The notes beneath the pieces are model-generated. The model was given only the letters and a program-made list of their open reading frames with translations. It was not told where the DNA came from and searched no databases. A DNA stretch of 64,000 nt, taken from NCBI GenBank assembly GCA_001695595.3, contig MBPM02000162.1, forward strand, positions 28,246 through 92,245, read 5' to 3'. This DNA comes from Plasmopara viticola (taxonomy: Eukaryota; Oomycota; Peronosporomycetes; Peronosporales; Peronosporaceae). A program made the translations under genes and the position numbers. Of this stretch, positions 1 through 14,600 are shown one piece after another. Each line of letters opens with the position of its first letter. Positions within the stretch are counted from its first letter, which is position 1.

Positions 1-95
1 TCCGTCAAATCTAGCTTCCAGGACATGCAGACACGCGTTCCGTGCGTAACTGAGCGTGTTCTGCTCTATTTGAAGGACAATTCTTCCTACAGCCT

Positions 96-195
96 CAGAT
101 ACATCTAATACAGCTTCCTGGACATGCAGCCACGCGTTTCAAGTAGAACATAGCGATTGCTGCTCCAATAGAAGCGCCGATTTTTCCCACGGCCT
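96..195. repeat. Monomer B of the HOR (representative copy, 100 bp)
   Basis: B is the second monomer, from CAGATACATC to CCCACGGCCT. It carries the same landmarks as A, C and D, including ACGCGTT at 37-43. Identity to D is about 76%. Position 8 is A (ACATCT) in almost all copies in the left part of the array. It is G (ACGTCT), as in C and D, in scattered copies from 26.4 kb and in nearly all copies next to the junction, so G is probably ancestral. Occasional copies read GCGATCGC instead of GCGATTGC (about 745-755, 1044-1052, 37432-37440, 38333-38340, 48132-48140 and 54837-54845). Confidence 0.95.
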
Positions 196-295
196 CAGAT
201 ACGTGAAATCTAGCATCCTGAGCAAGCACATACGCGTTGCAAGCGTAACTTAGCGAGTTCTGCTCCATTTGATGCGCCGATTCTTCCTACGGCGT
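196..295. repeat. Monomer C of the HOR (representative copy, 100 bp)
   Basis: C is the third monomer, from CAGATACGTG to CTACGGCGT. It is about 77% identical to D and has the same landmarks, including ACGCGTT at 37-43. It is the most conserved monomer across the array. The main variants are GTTTCAAGCG or GTTCAAGCG in place of GTTGCAAGCG. These are rare before 51 kb and common from 51.6 kb to the junction. Confidence 0.95.
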
Positions 296-394
296 CAGAT
301 CCGTCAAATCTAGCTTCCAGGACATGCAGACACGCGTTCCGTGCGTAACTGAGCGTGTTCTGCTCTATTTGAAGGACAATTCTTCCTACAGCCT
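296..394. repeat. Monomer A of the HOR (representative copy, 99 bp)
   Basis: A is the first monomer of the trimer, running from CAGATCCGTC to CTACAGCCT. It is one base shorter than the others because of its altered 3' end. Shared landmarks are CAGAT at 1-5, ACGCGTT at 37-43, AGCG at 57-60 and CTGCTC at 65-70 of the monomer. Identity to D is about 79% and to C about 78% by hand alignment. Its 71-80 block (TATTTGAAGG in the commonest form) holds the hypervariable tract that causes most differences between HOR copies. Confidence 0.95.
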
Positions 395-2682
395 CAGATA
401 CATCTAATACAGCTTCCTGGACATGCAGCCACGCGTTTCAAGTAGAACATAGCGATTGCTGCTCCAATAGAAGCGCCGATTTTTCCCACGGCCTCAGATA
501 CGTGAAATCTAGCATCCTGAGCAAGCACATACGCGTTGCAAGCGTAACTTAGCGAGTTCTGCTCCATTTGATGCGCCGATTCTTCCTACGGCGTCAGATC
601 CGTCAAATCTAGCTTCCAGGACATGCAGACACGCGTTCCGTGCGTAACTGAGCGTGTTCTGCTCTATTTGAAATTCTTCCTACAGCCTCAGATACATCTA
701 ATACAGCTTCCTGGACATGCAGCCACGCGTTTCAAGTAGAACATAGCGATCGCTGCTCCAATAGAAGCGCCGATTTTTCCCACGGCCTCAGATACGTGAA
801 ATCTAGCATCCTGAGCAAGCACATACGCGTTGCAAGCGTAACTTAGCGAGTTCTGCTCCATTTGATGCGCCGATTCTTCCTACGGCGTCAGATCCGTCAA
901 ATCTAGCTTCCAGGACATGCAGACACGCGTTCCGTGCGTAACTGAGCGTGTTCTGCTCTATTTGAAGGACAATTCTTCCTACAGCCTCAGATACATCTAA
1001 TACAGCTTCCTGGACATGCAGCCACGCGTTTCAAGTAGAACATAGCGATCGCTGCTCCAATAGAAGCGCCGATTTTTCCCACGGCCTCAGATACGTGAAA
1101 TCTAGCATCCTGAGCAAGCACATACGCGTTGCAAGCGTAACTTAGCGAGTTCTGCTCCATTTGATGCGCCGATTCTTCCTACGGCGTCAGATCCGTCAAA
1201 TCTAGCTTCCAGGACATGCAGACACGCGTTCCGTGCGTAACTGAGCGTGTTCTGCTCTATTTGAAGGACAATTCTTCCTACAGCCTCAGATACATCTAAT
1301 ACAGCTTCCTGGACATGCAGCCACGCGTTTCAAGTAGAACATAGCGATTGCTGCTCCAATAGAAGCGCCGATTTTTCCCACGGCCTCAGATACGTGAAAT
1401 CTAGCATCCTGAGCAAGCACATACGCGTTGCAAGCGTAACTTAGCGAGTTCTGCTCCATTTGATGCGCCGATTCTTCCTACGGCGTCAGATCCGTCAAAT
1501 CTAGCTTCCAGGACATGCAGACACGCGTTCCGTGCGTAACTGAGCGTGTTCTGCTCTATTTGAAGGACAATTCTTCCTACAGCCTCAGATACATCTAATA
1601 CAGCTTCCTGGACATGCAGCCACGCGTTTCAAGTAGAACATAGCGATTGCTGCTCCAATAGAAGCGCCGATTTTTCCCACGGCCTCAGATACGTGAAATC
1701 TAGCATCCTGAGCAAGCACATACGCGTTGCAAGCGTAACTTAGCGAGTTCTGCTCCATTTGATGCGCCGATTCTTCCTACGGCGTCAGATCCGTCAAATC
1801 TAGCTTCCAGGACATGCAGACACGCGTTCCGTGCGTAACTGAGCGTGTTCTGCTCTATTTGAAGGACAATTCTTCCTACAGCCTCAGATACATCTAATAC
1901 AGCTTCCTGGACATGCAGCCACGCGTTTCAAGTAGAACATAGCGATTGCTGCTCCAATAGAAGCGCCGATTTTTCCCACGGCCTCAGATACGTGAAATCT
2001 AGCATCCTGAGCAAGCACATACGCGTTGCAAGCGTAACTTAGCGAGTTCTGCTCCATTTGATGCGCCGATTCTTCCTACGGCGTCAGATCCGTCAAATCT
2101 AGCTTCCAGGACATGCAGACACGCGTTCCGTGCGTAACTGAGCGTGTTCTGCTCTATTTGAAGGACAATTCTTCCTACAGCCTCAGATACATCTAATACA
2201 GCTTCCTGGACATGCAGCCACGCGTTTCAAGTAGAACATAGCGATTGCTGCTCCAATAGAAGCGCCGATTTTTCCCACGGCCTCAGATACGTGAAATCTA
2301 GCATCCTGAGCAAGCACATACGCGTTGCAAGCGTAACTTAGCGAGTTCTGCTCCATTTGATGCGCCGATTCTTCCTACGGCGTCAGATCCGTCAAATCTA
2401 GCTTCCAGGACATGCAGACACGCGTTCCGTGCGTAACTGAGCGTGTTCTGCTCTATTTGAAGGACAATTCTTCCTACAGCCTCAGATACATCTAATACAG
2501 CTTCCTGGACATGCAGCCACGCGTTTCAAGTAGAACATAGCGATTGCTGCTCCAATAGAAGCGCCGATTTTTCCCACGGCCTCAGATACGTGAAATCTAG
2601 CATCCTGAGCAAGCACATACGCGTTGCAAGCGTAACTTAGCGAGTTCTGCTCCATTTGATGCGCCGATTCTTCCTACGGCGT

Positions 2683-5600
2683 CAGATCCGTCAAATCTAG
2701 CTTCCAGGACATGCAGACACGCGTTCCGTGCGTAACTGAGCGTGTTCTGCTCTATTTGAGGACAATTCTTCCTACAGCCTCAGATACATCTAATACAGCT
2801 TCCTGGACATGCAGCCACGCGTTTCAAGTAGAACATAGCGATTGCTGCTCCAATAGAAGCGCCGATTTTTCCCACGGCCTCAGATACGTGAAATCTAGCA
2901 TCCTGAGCAAGCACATACGCGTTGCAAGCGTAACTTAGCGAGTTCTGCTCCATTTGATGCGCCGATTCTTCCTACGGCGTCAGATCCGTCAAATCTAGCT
3001 TCCAGGACATGCAGACACGCGTTCCGTGCGTAACTGAGCGTGTTCTGCTCTATTTGAGGACAATTCTTCCTACAGCCTCAGATACATCTAATACAGCTTC
3101 CTGGACATGCAGCCACGCGTTTCAAGTAGAACATAGCGATTGCTGCTCCAATAGAAGCGCCGATTTTTCCCACGGCCTCAGATACGTGAAATCTAGCATC
3201 CTGAGCAAGCACATACGCGTTGCAAGCGTAACTTAGCGAGTTCTGCTCCATTTGATGCGCCGATTCTTCCTACGGCGTCAGATCCGTCAAATCTAGCTTC
3301 CAGGACATGCAGACACGCGTTCCGTGCGTAACTGAGCGTGTTCTGCTCTATTTGAAGGACAATTCTTCCTACAGCCTCAGATACATCTAATACAGCTTCC
3401 TGGACATGCAGCCACGCGTTTCAAGTAGAACATAGCGATTGCTGCTCCAATAGAAGCGCCGATTTTTCCCACGGCCTCAGATACGTGAAATCTAGCATCC
3501 TGAGCAAGCACATACGCGTTGCAAGCGTAACTTAGCGAGTTCTGCTCCATTTGATGCGCCGATTCTTCCTACGGCGTCAGATCCGTCAAATCTAGCTTCC
3601 AGGACATGCAGACACGCGTTCCGTGCGTAACTGAGCGTGTTCTGCTCTATTTGAAGGACAATTCTTCCTACAGCCTCAGATACATCTAATACAGCTTCCT
3701 GGACATGCAGCCACGCGTTTCAAGTAGAACATAGCGATTGCTGCTCCAATAGAAGCGCCGATTTTTCCCACGGCCTCAGATACGTGAAATCTAGCATCCT
3801 GAGCAAGCACATACGCGTTGCAAGCGTAACTTAGCGAGTTCTGCTCCATTTGATGCGCCGATTCTTCCTACGGCGTCAGATCCGTCAAATCTAGCTTCCA
3901 GGACATGCAGACACGCGTTCCGTGCGTAACTGAGCGTGTTCTGCTCTATTTGAGGGACAATTCTTCCTACAGCCTCAGATACATCTAATACAGCTTCCTG
4001 GACATGCAGCCACGCGTTTCAAGTAGAACATAGCGATTGCTGCTCCAATAGAAGCGCCGATTTTTCCCACGGCCTCAGATACGTGAAATCTAGCATCCTG
4101 AGCAAGCACATACGCGTTGCAAGCGTAACTTAGCGAGTTCTGCTCCATTTGATGCGCCGATTCTTCCTACGGCGTCAGATCCGTCAAATCTAGCTTCCAG
4201 GACATGCAGACACGCGTTCCGTGCGTAACTGAGCGTGTTCTGCTCTATTTGAAGGACAATTCTTCCTACAGCCTCAGATACATCTAATACAGCTTCCTGG
4301 ACATGCAGCCACGCGTTTCAAGTAGAACATAGCGATTGCTGCTCCAATAGAAGCGCCGATTTTTCCCACGGCCTCAGATACGTGAAATCTAGCATCCTGA
4401 GCAAGCACATACGCGTTGCAAGCGTAACTTAGCGAGTTCTGCTCCATTTGATGCGCCGATTCTTCCTACGGCGTCAGATCCGTCAAATCTAGCTTCCAGG
4501 ACATGCAGACACGCGTTCCGTGCGTAACTGAGCGTGTTCTGCTCTATTTGAGGACAATTCTTCCTACAGCCTCAGATACATCTAATACAGCTTCCTGGAC
4601 ATGCAGCCACGCGTTTCAAGTAGAACATAGCGATTGCTGCTCCAATAGAAGCGCCGATTTTTCCCACGGCCTCAGATACGTGAAATCTAGCATCCTGAGC
4701 AAGCACATACGCGTTGCAAGCGTAACTTAGCGAGTTCTGCTCCATTTGATGCGCCGATTCTTCCTACGGCGTCAGATCCGTCAAATCTAGCTTCCAGGAC
4801 ATGCAGACACGCGTTCCGTGCGTAACTGAGCGTGTTCTGCTCTATTTGAGGACAATTCTTCCTACAGCCTCAGATACATCTAATACAGCTTCCTGGACAT
4901 GCAGCCACGCGTTTCAAGTAGAACATAGCGATTGCTGCTCCAATAGAAGCGCCGATTTTTCCCACGGCCTCAGATACGTGAAATCTAGCATCCTGAGCAA
5001 GCACATACGCGTTGCAAGCGTAACTTAGCGAGTTCTGCTCCATTTGATGCGCCGATTCTTCCTACGGCGTCAGATCCGTCAAATCTAGCTTCCAGGACAT
5101 GCAGACACGCGTTCCGTGCGTAACTGAGCGTGTTCTGCTCTATTTGACAATTCTTCCTACAGCCTCAGATACATCTAATACAGCTTCCTGGACATGCAGC
5201 CACGCGTTTCAAGTAGAACATAGCGATTGCTGCTCCAATAGAAGCGCCGATTTTTCCCACGGCCTCAGATACGTGAAATCTAGCATCCTGAGCAAGCACA
5301 TACGCGTTGCAAGCGTAACTTAGCGAGTTCTGCTCCATTTGATGCGCCGATTCTTCCTACGGCGTCAGATCCGTCAAATCTAGCTTCCAGGACATGCAGA
5401 CACGCGTTCCGTGCGTAACTGAGCGTGTTCTGCTCTATTTGAAGGACAATTCTTCCTACAGCCTCAGATACATCTAATACAGCTTCCTGGACATGCAGCC
5501 ACGCGTTTCAAGTAGAACATAGCGATTGCTGCTCCAATAGAAGCGCCGATTTTTCCCACGGCCTCAGATACGTGAAATCTAGCATCCTGAGCAAGCACAT

Positions 5601-8600
5601 ACGCGTTGCAAGCGTAACTTAGCGAGTTCTGCTCCATTTGATGCGCCGATTCTTCCTACGGCGTCAGATCCGTCAAATCTAGCTTCCAGGACATGCAGAC
5701 ACGCGTTCCGTGCGTAACTGAGCGTGTTCTGCTCTATTTGAAGGACAATTCTTCCTACAGCCTCAGATACATCTAATACAGCTTCCTGGACATGCAGCCA
5801 CGCGTTTCAAGTAGAACATAGCGATTGCTGCTCCAATAGAAGCGCCGATTTTTCCCACGGCCTCAGATACGTGAAATCTAGCATCCTGAGCAAGCACATA
5901 CGCGTTGCAAGCGTAACTTAGCGAGTTCTGCTCCATTTGATGCGCCGATTCTTCCTACGGCGTCAGATCCGTCAAATCTAGCTTCCAGGACATGCAGACA
6001 CGCGTTCCGTGCGTAACTGAGCGTGTTCTGCTCTATTTGAAGGACAATTCTTCCTACAGCCTCAGATACATCTAATACAGCTTCCTGGACATGCAGCCAC
6101 GCGTTTCAAGTAGAACATAGCGATTGCTGCTCCAATAGAAGCGCCGATTTTTCCCACGGCCTCAGATACGTGAAATCTAGCATCCTGAGCAAGCACATAC
6201 GCGTTGCAAGCGTAACTTAGCGAGTTCTGCTCCATTTGATGCGCCGATTCTTCCTACGGCGTCAGATCCGTCAAATCTAGCTTCCAGGACATGCAGACAC
6301 GCGTTCCGTGCGTAACTGAGCGTGTTCTGCTCTATTTGAAGGACAATTCTTCCTACAGCCTCAGATACATCTAATACAGCTTCCTGGACATGCAGCCACG
6401 CGTTTCAAGTAGAACATAGCGATTGCTGCTCCAATAGAAGCGCCGATTTTTCCCACGGCCTCAGATACGTGAAATCTAGCATCCTGAGCAAGCACATACG
6501 CGTTGCAAGCGTAACTTAGCGAGTTCTGCTCCATTTGATGCGCCGATTCTTCCTACGGCGTCAGATCCGTCAAATCTAGCTTCCAGGACATGCAGACACG
6601 CGTTCCGTGCGTAACTGAGCGTGTTCTGCTCTATTTGAAGGACAATTCTTCCTACAGCCTCAGATACATCTAATACAGCTTCCTGGACATGCAGCCACGC
6701 GTTTCAAGTAGAACATAGCGATTGCTGCTCCAATAGAAGCGCCGATTTTTCCCACGGCCTCAGATACGTGAAATCTAGCATCCTGAGCAAGCACATACGC
6801 GTTGCAAGCGTAACTTAGCGAGTTCTGCTCCATTTGATGCGCCGATTCTTCCTACGGCGTCAGATCCGTCAAATCTAGCTTCCAGGACATGCAGACACGC
6901 GTTCCGTGCGTAACTGAGCGTGTTCTGCTCTATTTGACAATTCTTCCTACAGCCTCAGATACATCTAATACAGCTTCCTGGACATGCAGCCACGCGTTTC
7001 AAGTAGAACATAGCGATTGCTGCTCCAATAGAAGCGCCGATTTTTCCCACGGCCTCAGATACGTGAAATCTAGCATCCTGAGCAAGCACATACGCGTTGC
7101 AAGCGTAACTTAGCGAGTTCTGCTCCATTTGATGCGCCGATTCTTCCTACGGCGTCAGATCCGTCAAATCTAGCTTCCAGGACATGCAGACACGCGTTCC
7201 GTGCGTAACTGAGCGTGTTCTGCTCTATTTGAAGGACAATTCTTCCTACAGCCTCAGATACATCTAATACAGCTTCCTGGACATGCAGCCACGCGTTTCA
7301 AGTAGAACATAGCGATTGCTGCTCCAATAGAAGCGCCGATTTTTCCCACGGCCTCAGATACGTGAAATCTAGCATCCTGAGCAAGCACATACGCGTTGCA
7401 AGCGTAACTTAGCGAGTTCTGCTCCATTTGATGCGCCGATTCTTCCTACGGCGTCAGATCCGTCAAATCTAGCTTCCAGGACATGCAGACACGCGTTCCG
7501 TGCGTAACTGAGCGTGTTCTGCTCTATTTGAAGGACAATTCTTCCTACAGCCTCAGATACATCTAATACAGCTTCCTGGACATGCAGCCACGCGTTTCAA
7601 GTAGAACATAGCGATTGCTGCTCCAATAGAAGCGCCGATTTTTCCCACGGCCTCAGATACGTGAAATCTAGCATCCTGAGCAAGCACATACGCGTTGCAA
7701 GCGTAACTTAGCGAGTTCTGCTCCATTTGATGCGCCGATTCTTCCTACGGCGTCAGATCCGTCAAATCTAGCTTCCAGGACATGCAGACACGCGTTCCGT
7801 GCGTAACTGAGCGTGTTCTGCTCTATTTGAGGACAATTCTTCCTACAGCCTCAGATACATCTAATACAGCTTCCTGGACATGCAGCCACGCGTTTCAAGT
7901 AGAACATAGCGATTGCTGCTCCAATAGAAGCGCCGATTTTTCCCACGGCCTCAGATACGTGAAATCTAGCATCCTGAGCAAGCACATACGCGTTGCAAGC
8001 GTAACTTAGCGAGTTCTGCTCCATTTGATGCGCCGATTCTTCCTACGGCGTCAGATCCGTCAAATCTAGCTTCCAGGACATGCAGACACGCGTTCCGTGC
8101 GTAACTGAGCGTGTTCTGCTCTATTTGAAGGACAATTCTTCCTACAGCCTCAGATACATCTAATACAGCTTCCTGGACATGCAGCCACGCGTTTCAAGTA
8201 GAACATAGCGATTGCTGCTCCAATAGAAGCGCCGATTTTTCCCACGGCCTCAGATACGTGAAATCTAGCATCCTGAGCAAGCACATACGCGTTGCAAGCG
8301 TAACTTAGCGAGTTCTGCTCCATTTGATGCGCCGATTCTTCCTACGGCGTCAGATCCGTCAAATCTAGCTTCCAGGACATGCAGACACGCGTTCCGTGCG
8401 TAACTGAGCGTGTTCTGCTCTATTTGAAGGACAATTCTTCCTACAGCCTCAGATACATCTAATACAGCTTCCTGGACATGCAGCCACGCGTTTCAAGTAG
8501 AACATAGCGATTGCTGCTCCAATAGAAGCGCCGATTTTTCCCACGGCCTCAGATACGTGAAATCTAGCATCCTGAGCAAGCACATACGCGTTGCAAGCGT

Positions 8601-11600
8601 AACTTAGCGAGTTCTGCTCCATTTGATGCGCCGATTCTTCCTACGGCGTCAGATCCGTCAAATCTAGCTTCCAGGACATGCAGACACGCGTTCCGTGCGT
8701 AACTGAGCGTGTTCTGCTCTATTTGAAGGACAATTCTTCCTACAGCCTCAGATACATCTAATACAGCTTCCTGGACATGCAGCCACGCGTTTCAAGTAGA
8801 ACATAGCGATTGCTGCTCCAATAGAAGCGCCGATTTTTCCCACGGCCTCAGATACGTGAAATCTAGCATCCTGAGCAAGCACATACGCGTTGCAAGCGTA
8901 ACTTAGCGAGTTCTGCTCCATTTGATGCGCCGATTCTTCCTACGGCGTCAGATCCGTCAAATCTAGCTTCCAGGACATGCAGACACGCGTTCCGTGCGTA
9001 ACTGAGCGTGTTCTGCTCTATTTGAAGGACAATTCTTCCTACAGCCTCAGATACATCTAATACAGCTTCCTGGACATGCAGCCACGCGTTTCAAGTAGAA
9101 CATAGCGATTGCTGCTCCAATAGAAGCGCCGATTTTTCCCACGGCCTCAGATACGTGAAATCTAGCATCCTGAGCAAGCACATACGCGTTGCAAGCGTAA
9201 CTTAGCGAGTTCTGCTCCATTTGATGCGCCGATTCTTCCTACGGCGTCAGATCCGTCAAATCTAGCTTCCAGGACATGCAGACACGCGTTCCGTGCGTAA
9301 CTGAGCGTGTTCTGCTCTATTTGAAGACAATTCTTCCTACAGCCTCAGATACATCTAATACAGCTTCCTGGACATGCAGCCACGCGTTTCAAGTAGAACA
9401 TAGCGATTGCTGCTCCAATAGAAGCGCCGATTTTTCCCACGGCCTCAGATACGTGAAATCTAGCATCCTGAGCAAGCACATACGCGTTGCAAGCGTAACT
9501 TAGCGAGTTCTGCTCCATTTGATGCGCCGATTCTTCCTACGGCGTCAGATCCGTCAAATCTAGCTTCCAGGACATGCAGACACGCGTTCCGTGCGTAACT
9601 GAGCGTGTTCTGCTCTATTTGAAGGACAATTCTTCCTACAGCCTCAGATACATCTAATACAGCTTCCTGGACATGCAGCCACGCGTTTCAAGTAGAACAT
9701 AGCGATTGCTGCTCCAATAGAAGCGCCGATTTTTCCCACGGCCTCAGATACGTGAAATCTAGCATCCTGAGCAAGCACATACGCGTTGCAAGCGTAACTT
9801 AGCGAGTTCTGCTCCATTTGATGCGCCGATTCTTCCTACGGCGTCAGATCCGTCAAATCTAGCTTCCAGGACATGCAGACACGCGTTCCGTGCGTAACTG
9901 AGCGTGTTCTGCTCTATTTGAAGGACAATTCTTCCTACAGCCTCAGATACATCTAATACAGCTTCCTGGACATGCAGCCACGCGTTTCAAGTAGAACATA
10001 GCGATTGCTGCTCCAATAGAAGCGCCGATTTTTCCCACGGCCTCAGATACGTGAAATCTAGCATCCTGAGCAAGCACATACGCGTTGCAAGCGTAACTTA
10101 GCGAGTTCTGCTCCATTTGATGCGCCGATTCTTCCTACGGCGTCAGATCCGTCAAATCTAGCTTCCAGGACATGCAGACACGCGTTCCGTGCGTAACTGA
10201 GCGTGTTCTGCTCTATTTGAGGACAATTCTTCCTACAGCCTCAGATACATCTAATACAGCTTCCTGGACATGCAGCCACGCGTTTCAAGTAGAACATAGC
10301 GATTGCTGCTCCAATAGAAGCGCCGATTTTTCCCACGGCCTCAGATACGTGAAATCTAGCATCCTGAGCAAGCACATACGCGTTGCAAGCGTAACTTAGC
10401 GAGTTCTGCTCCATTTGATGCGCCGATTCTTCCTACGGCGTCAGATCCGTCAAATCTAGCTTCCAGGACATGCAGACACGCGTTCCGTGCGTAACTGAGC
10501 GTGTTCTGCTCTATTTGAAGGACAATTCTTCCTACAGCCTCAGATACATCTAATACAGCTTCCTGGACATGCAGCCACGCGTTTCAAGTAGAACATAGCG
10601 ATTGCTGCTCCAATAGAAGCGCCGATTTTTCCCACGGCCTCAGATACGTGAAATCTAGCATCCTGAGCAAGCACATACGCGTTGCAAGCGTAACTTAGCG
10701 AGTTCTGCTCCATTTGATGCGCCGATTCTTCCTACGGCGTCAGATCCGTCAAATCTAGCTTCCAGGACATGCAGACACGCGTTCCGTGCGTAACTGAGCG
10801 TGTTCTGCTCTATTTGAAGAGACAATTCTTCCTACAGCCTCAGATACATCTAATACAGCTTCCTGGACATGCAGCCACGCGTTTCAAGTAGAACATAGCG
10901 ATTGCTGCTCCAATAGAAGCGCCGATTTTTCCCACGGCCTCAGATACGTGAAATCTAGCATCCTGAGCAAGCACATACGCGTTGCAAGCGTAACTTAGCG
11001 AGTTCTGCTCCATTTGATGCGCCGATTCTTCCTACGGCGTCAGATCCGTCAAATCTAGCTTCCAGGACATGCAGACACGCGTTCCGTGCGTAACTGAGCG
11101 TGTTCTGCTCTATTTGAGGGACAATTCTTCCTACAGCCTCAGATACATCTAATACAGCTTCCTGGACATGCAGCCACGCGTTTCAAGTAGAACATAGCGA
11201 TTGCTGCTCCAATAGAAGCGCCGATTTTTCCCACGGCCTCAGATACGTGAAATCTAGCATCCTGAGCAAGCACATACGCGTTGCAAGCGTAACTTAGCGA
11301 GTTCTGCTCCATTTGATGCGCCGATTCTTCCTACGGCGTCAGATCCGTCAAATCTAGCTTCCAGGACATGCAGACACGCGTTCCGTGCGTAACTGAGCGT
11401 GTTCTGCTCTATTTGAGGGACAATTCTTCCTACAGCCTCAGATACATCTAATACAGCTTCCTGGACATGCAGCCACGCGTTTCAAGTAGAACATAGCGAT
11501 TGCTGCTCCAATAGAAGCGCCGATTTTTCCCACGGCCTCAGATACGTGAAATCTAGCATCCTGAGCAAGCACATACGCGTTGCAAGCGTAACTTAGCGAG

Positions 11601-14600
11601 TTCTGCTCCATTTGATGCGCCGATTCTTCCTACGGCGTCAGATCCGTCAAATCTAGCTTCCAGGACATGCAGACACGCGTTCCGTGCGTAACTGAGCGTG
11701 TTCTGCTCTATTTGAAGGACAATTCTTCCTACAGCCTCAGATACATCTAATACAGCTTCCTGGACATGCAGCCACGCGTTTCAAGTAGAACATAGCGATT
11801 GCTGCTCCAATAGAAGCGCCGATTTTTCCCACGGCCTCAGATACGTGAAATCTAGCATCCTGAGCAAGCACATACGCGTTGCAAGCGTAACTTAGCGAGT
11901 TCTGCTCCATTTGATGCGCCGATTCTTCCTACGGCGTCAGATCCGTCAAATCTAGCTTCCAGGACATGCAGACACGCGTTCCGTGCGTAACTGAGCGTGT
12001 TCTGCTCTATTTGGAGGACAATTCTTCCTACAGCCTCAGATACATCTAATACAGCTTCCTGGACATGCAGCCACGCGTTTCAAGTAGAACATAGCGATTG
12101 CTGCTCCAATAGAAGCGCCGATTTTTCCCACGGCCTCAGATACGTGAAATCTAGCATCCTGAGCAAGCACATACGCGTTGCAAGCGTAACTTAGCGAGTT
12201 CTGCTCCATTTGATGCGCCGATTCTTCCTACGGCGTCAGATCCGTCAAATCTAGCTTCCAGGACATGCAGACACGCGTTCCGTGCGTAACTGAGCGTGTT
12301 CTGCTCTATTTGAAGGACAATTCTTCCTACAGCCTCAGATACATCTAATACAGCTTCCTGGACATGCAGCCACGCGTTTCAAGTAGAACATAGCGATTGC
12401 TGCTCCAATAGAAGCGCCGATTTTTCCCACGGCCTCAGATACGTGAAATCTAGCATCCTGAGCAAGCACATACGCGTTGCAAGCGTAACTTAGCGAGTTC
12501 TGCTCCATTTGATGCGCCGATTCTTCCTACGGCGTCAGATCCGTCAAATCTAGCTTCCAGGACATGCAGACACGCGTTCCGTGCGTAACTGAGCGTGTTC
12601 TGCTCTATTTGAGGACAATTCTTCCTACAGCCTCAGATACATCTAATACAGCTTCCTGGACATGCAGCCACGCGTTTCAAGTAGAACATAGCGATTGCTG
12701 CTCCAATAGAAGCGCCGATTTTTCCCACGGCCTCAGATACGTGAAATCTAGCATCCTGAGCAAGCACATACGCGTTGCAAGCGTAACTTAGCGAGTTCTG
12801 CTCCATTTGATGCGCCGATTCTTCCTACGGCGTCAGATCCGTCAAATCTAGCTTCCAGGACATGCAGACACGCGTTCCGTGCGTAACTGAGCGTGTTCTG
12901 CTCTATTTGAAGGACAATTCTTCCTACAGCCTCAGATACATCTAATACAGCTTCCTGGACATGCAGCCACGCGTTTCAAGTAGAACATAGCGATTGCTGC
13001 TCCAATAGAAGCGCCGATTTTTCCCACGGCCTCAGATACGTGAAATCTAGCATCCTGAGCAAGCACATACGCGTTGCAAGCGTAACTTAGCGAGTTCTGC
13101 TCCATTTGATGCGCCGATTCTTCCTACGGCGTCAGATCCGTCAAATCTAGCTTCCAGGACATGCAGACACGCGTTCCGTGCGTAACTGAGCGTGTTCTGC
13201 TCTATTTGAAGAGACAATTCTTCCTACAGCCTCAGATACATCTAATACAGCTTCCTGGACATGCAGCCACGCGTTTCAAGTAGAACATAGCGATTGCTGC
13301 TCCAATAGAAGCGCCGATTTTTCCCACGGCCTCAGATACGTGAAATCTAGCATCCTGAGCAAGCACATACGCGTTGCAAGCGTAACTTAGCGAGTTCTGC
13401 TCCATTTGATGCGCCGATTCTTCCTACGGCGTCAGATCCGTCAAATCTAGCTTCCAGGACATGCAGACACGCGTTCCGTGCGTAACTGAGCGTGTTCTGC
13501 TCTATTTGAAGAGACAATTCTTCCTACAGCCTCAGATACATCTAATACAGCTTCCTGGACATGCAGCCACGCGTTTCAAGTAGAACATAGCGATTGCTGC
13601 TCCAATAGAAGCGCCGATTTTTCCCACGGCCTCAGATACGTGAAATCTAGCATCCTGAGCAAGCACATACGCGTTGCAAGCGTAACTTAGCGAGTTCTGC
13701 TCCATTTGATGCGCCGATTCTTCCTACGGCGTCAGATCCGTCAAATCTAGCTTCCAGGACATGCAGACACGCGTTCCGTGCGTAACTGAGCGTGTTCTGC
13801 TCTATTTGAGGACAATTCTTCCTACAGCCTCAGATACATCTAATACAGCTTCCTGGACATGCAGCCACGCGTTTCAAGTAGAACATAGCGATTGCTGCTC
13901 CAATAGAAGCGCCGATTTTTCCCACGGCCTCAGATACGTGAAATCTAGCATCCTGAGCAAGCACATACGCGTTGCAAGCGTAACTTAGCGAGTTCTGCTC
14001 CATTTGATGCGCCGATTCTTCCTACGGCGTCAGATCCGTCAAATCTAGCTTCCAGGACATGCAGACACGCGTTCCGTGCGTAACTGAGCGTGTTCTGCTC
14101 TATTTGGAGGACAATTCTTCCTACAGCCTCAGATACATCTAATACAGCTTCCTGGACATGCAGCCACGCGTTTCAAGTAGAACATAGCGATTGCTGCTCC
14201 AATAGAAGCGCCGATTTTTCCCACGGCCTCAGATACGTGAAATCTAGCATCCTGAGCAAGCACATACGCGTTGCAAGCGTAACTTAGCGAGTTCTGCTCC
14301 ATTTGATGCGCCGATTCTTCCTACGGCGTCAGATCCGTCAAATCTAGCTTCCAGGACATGCAGACACGCGTTCCGTGCGTAACTGAGCGTGTTCTGCTCT
14401 ATTTGAGACAATTCTTCCTACAGCCTCAGATACATCTAATACAGCTTCCTGGACATGCAGCCACGCGTTTCAAGTAGAACATAGCGATTGCTGCTCCAAT
14501 AGAAGCGCCGATTTTTCCCACGGCCTCAGATACGTGAAATCTAGCATCCTGAGCAAGCACATACGCGTTGCAAGCGTAACTTAGCGAGTTCTGCTCCATT

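Larger units (their letters stand above)
1..2682. repeat. Homogeneous HOR block, units 1-9
   Basis: Eight of these nine units carry the canonical GAAGGACAATT tract in A. The exception is the A monomer at 595-688, which lacks five bases of the tract (GGACA). Two adjacent B monomers, near 750 and 1048, share the GCGATCGC variant. No other differences were noticed, which suggests very recent amplification or conversion of this block. Confidence 0.8.

Noticed and set aside
745..1052. GCGATCGC palindrome in two adjacent B monomers as a regulatory site
   Set aside because: It is a single T-to-C change that appears sporadically in only six B copies. Two adjacent copies are explained by local copying.
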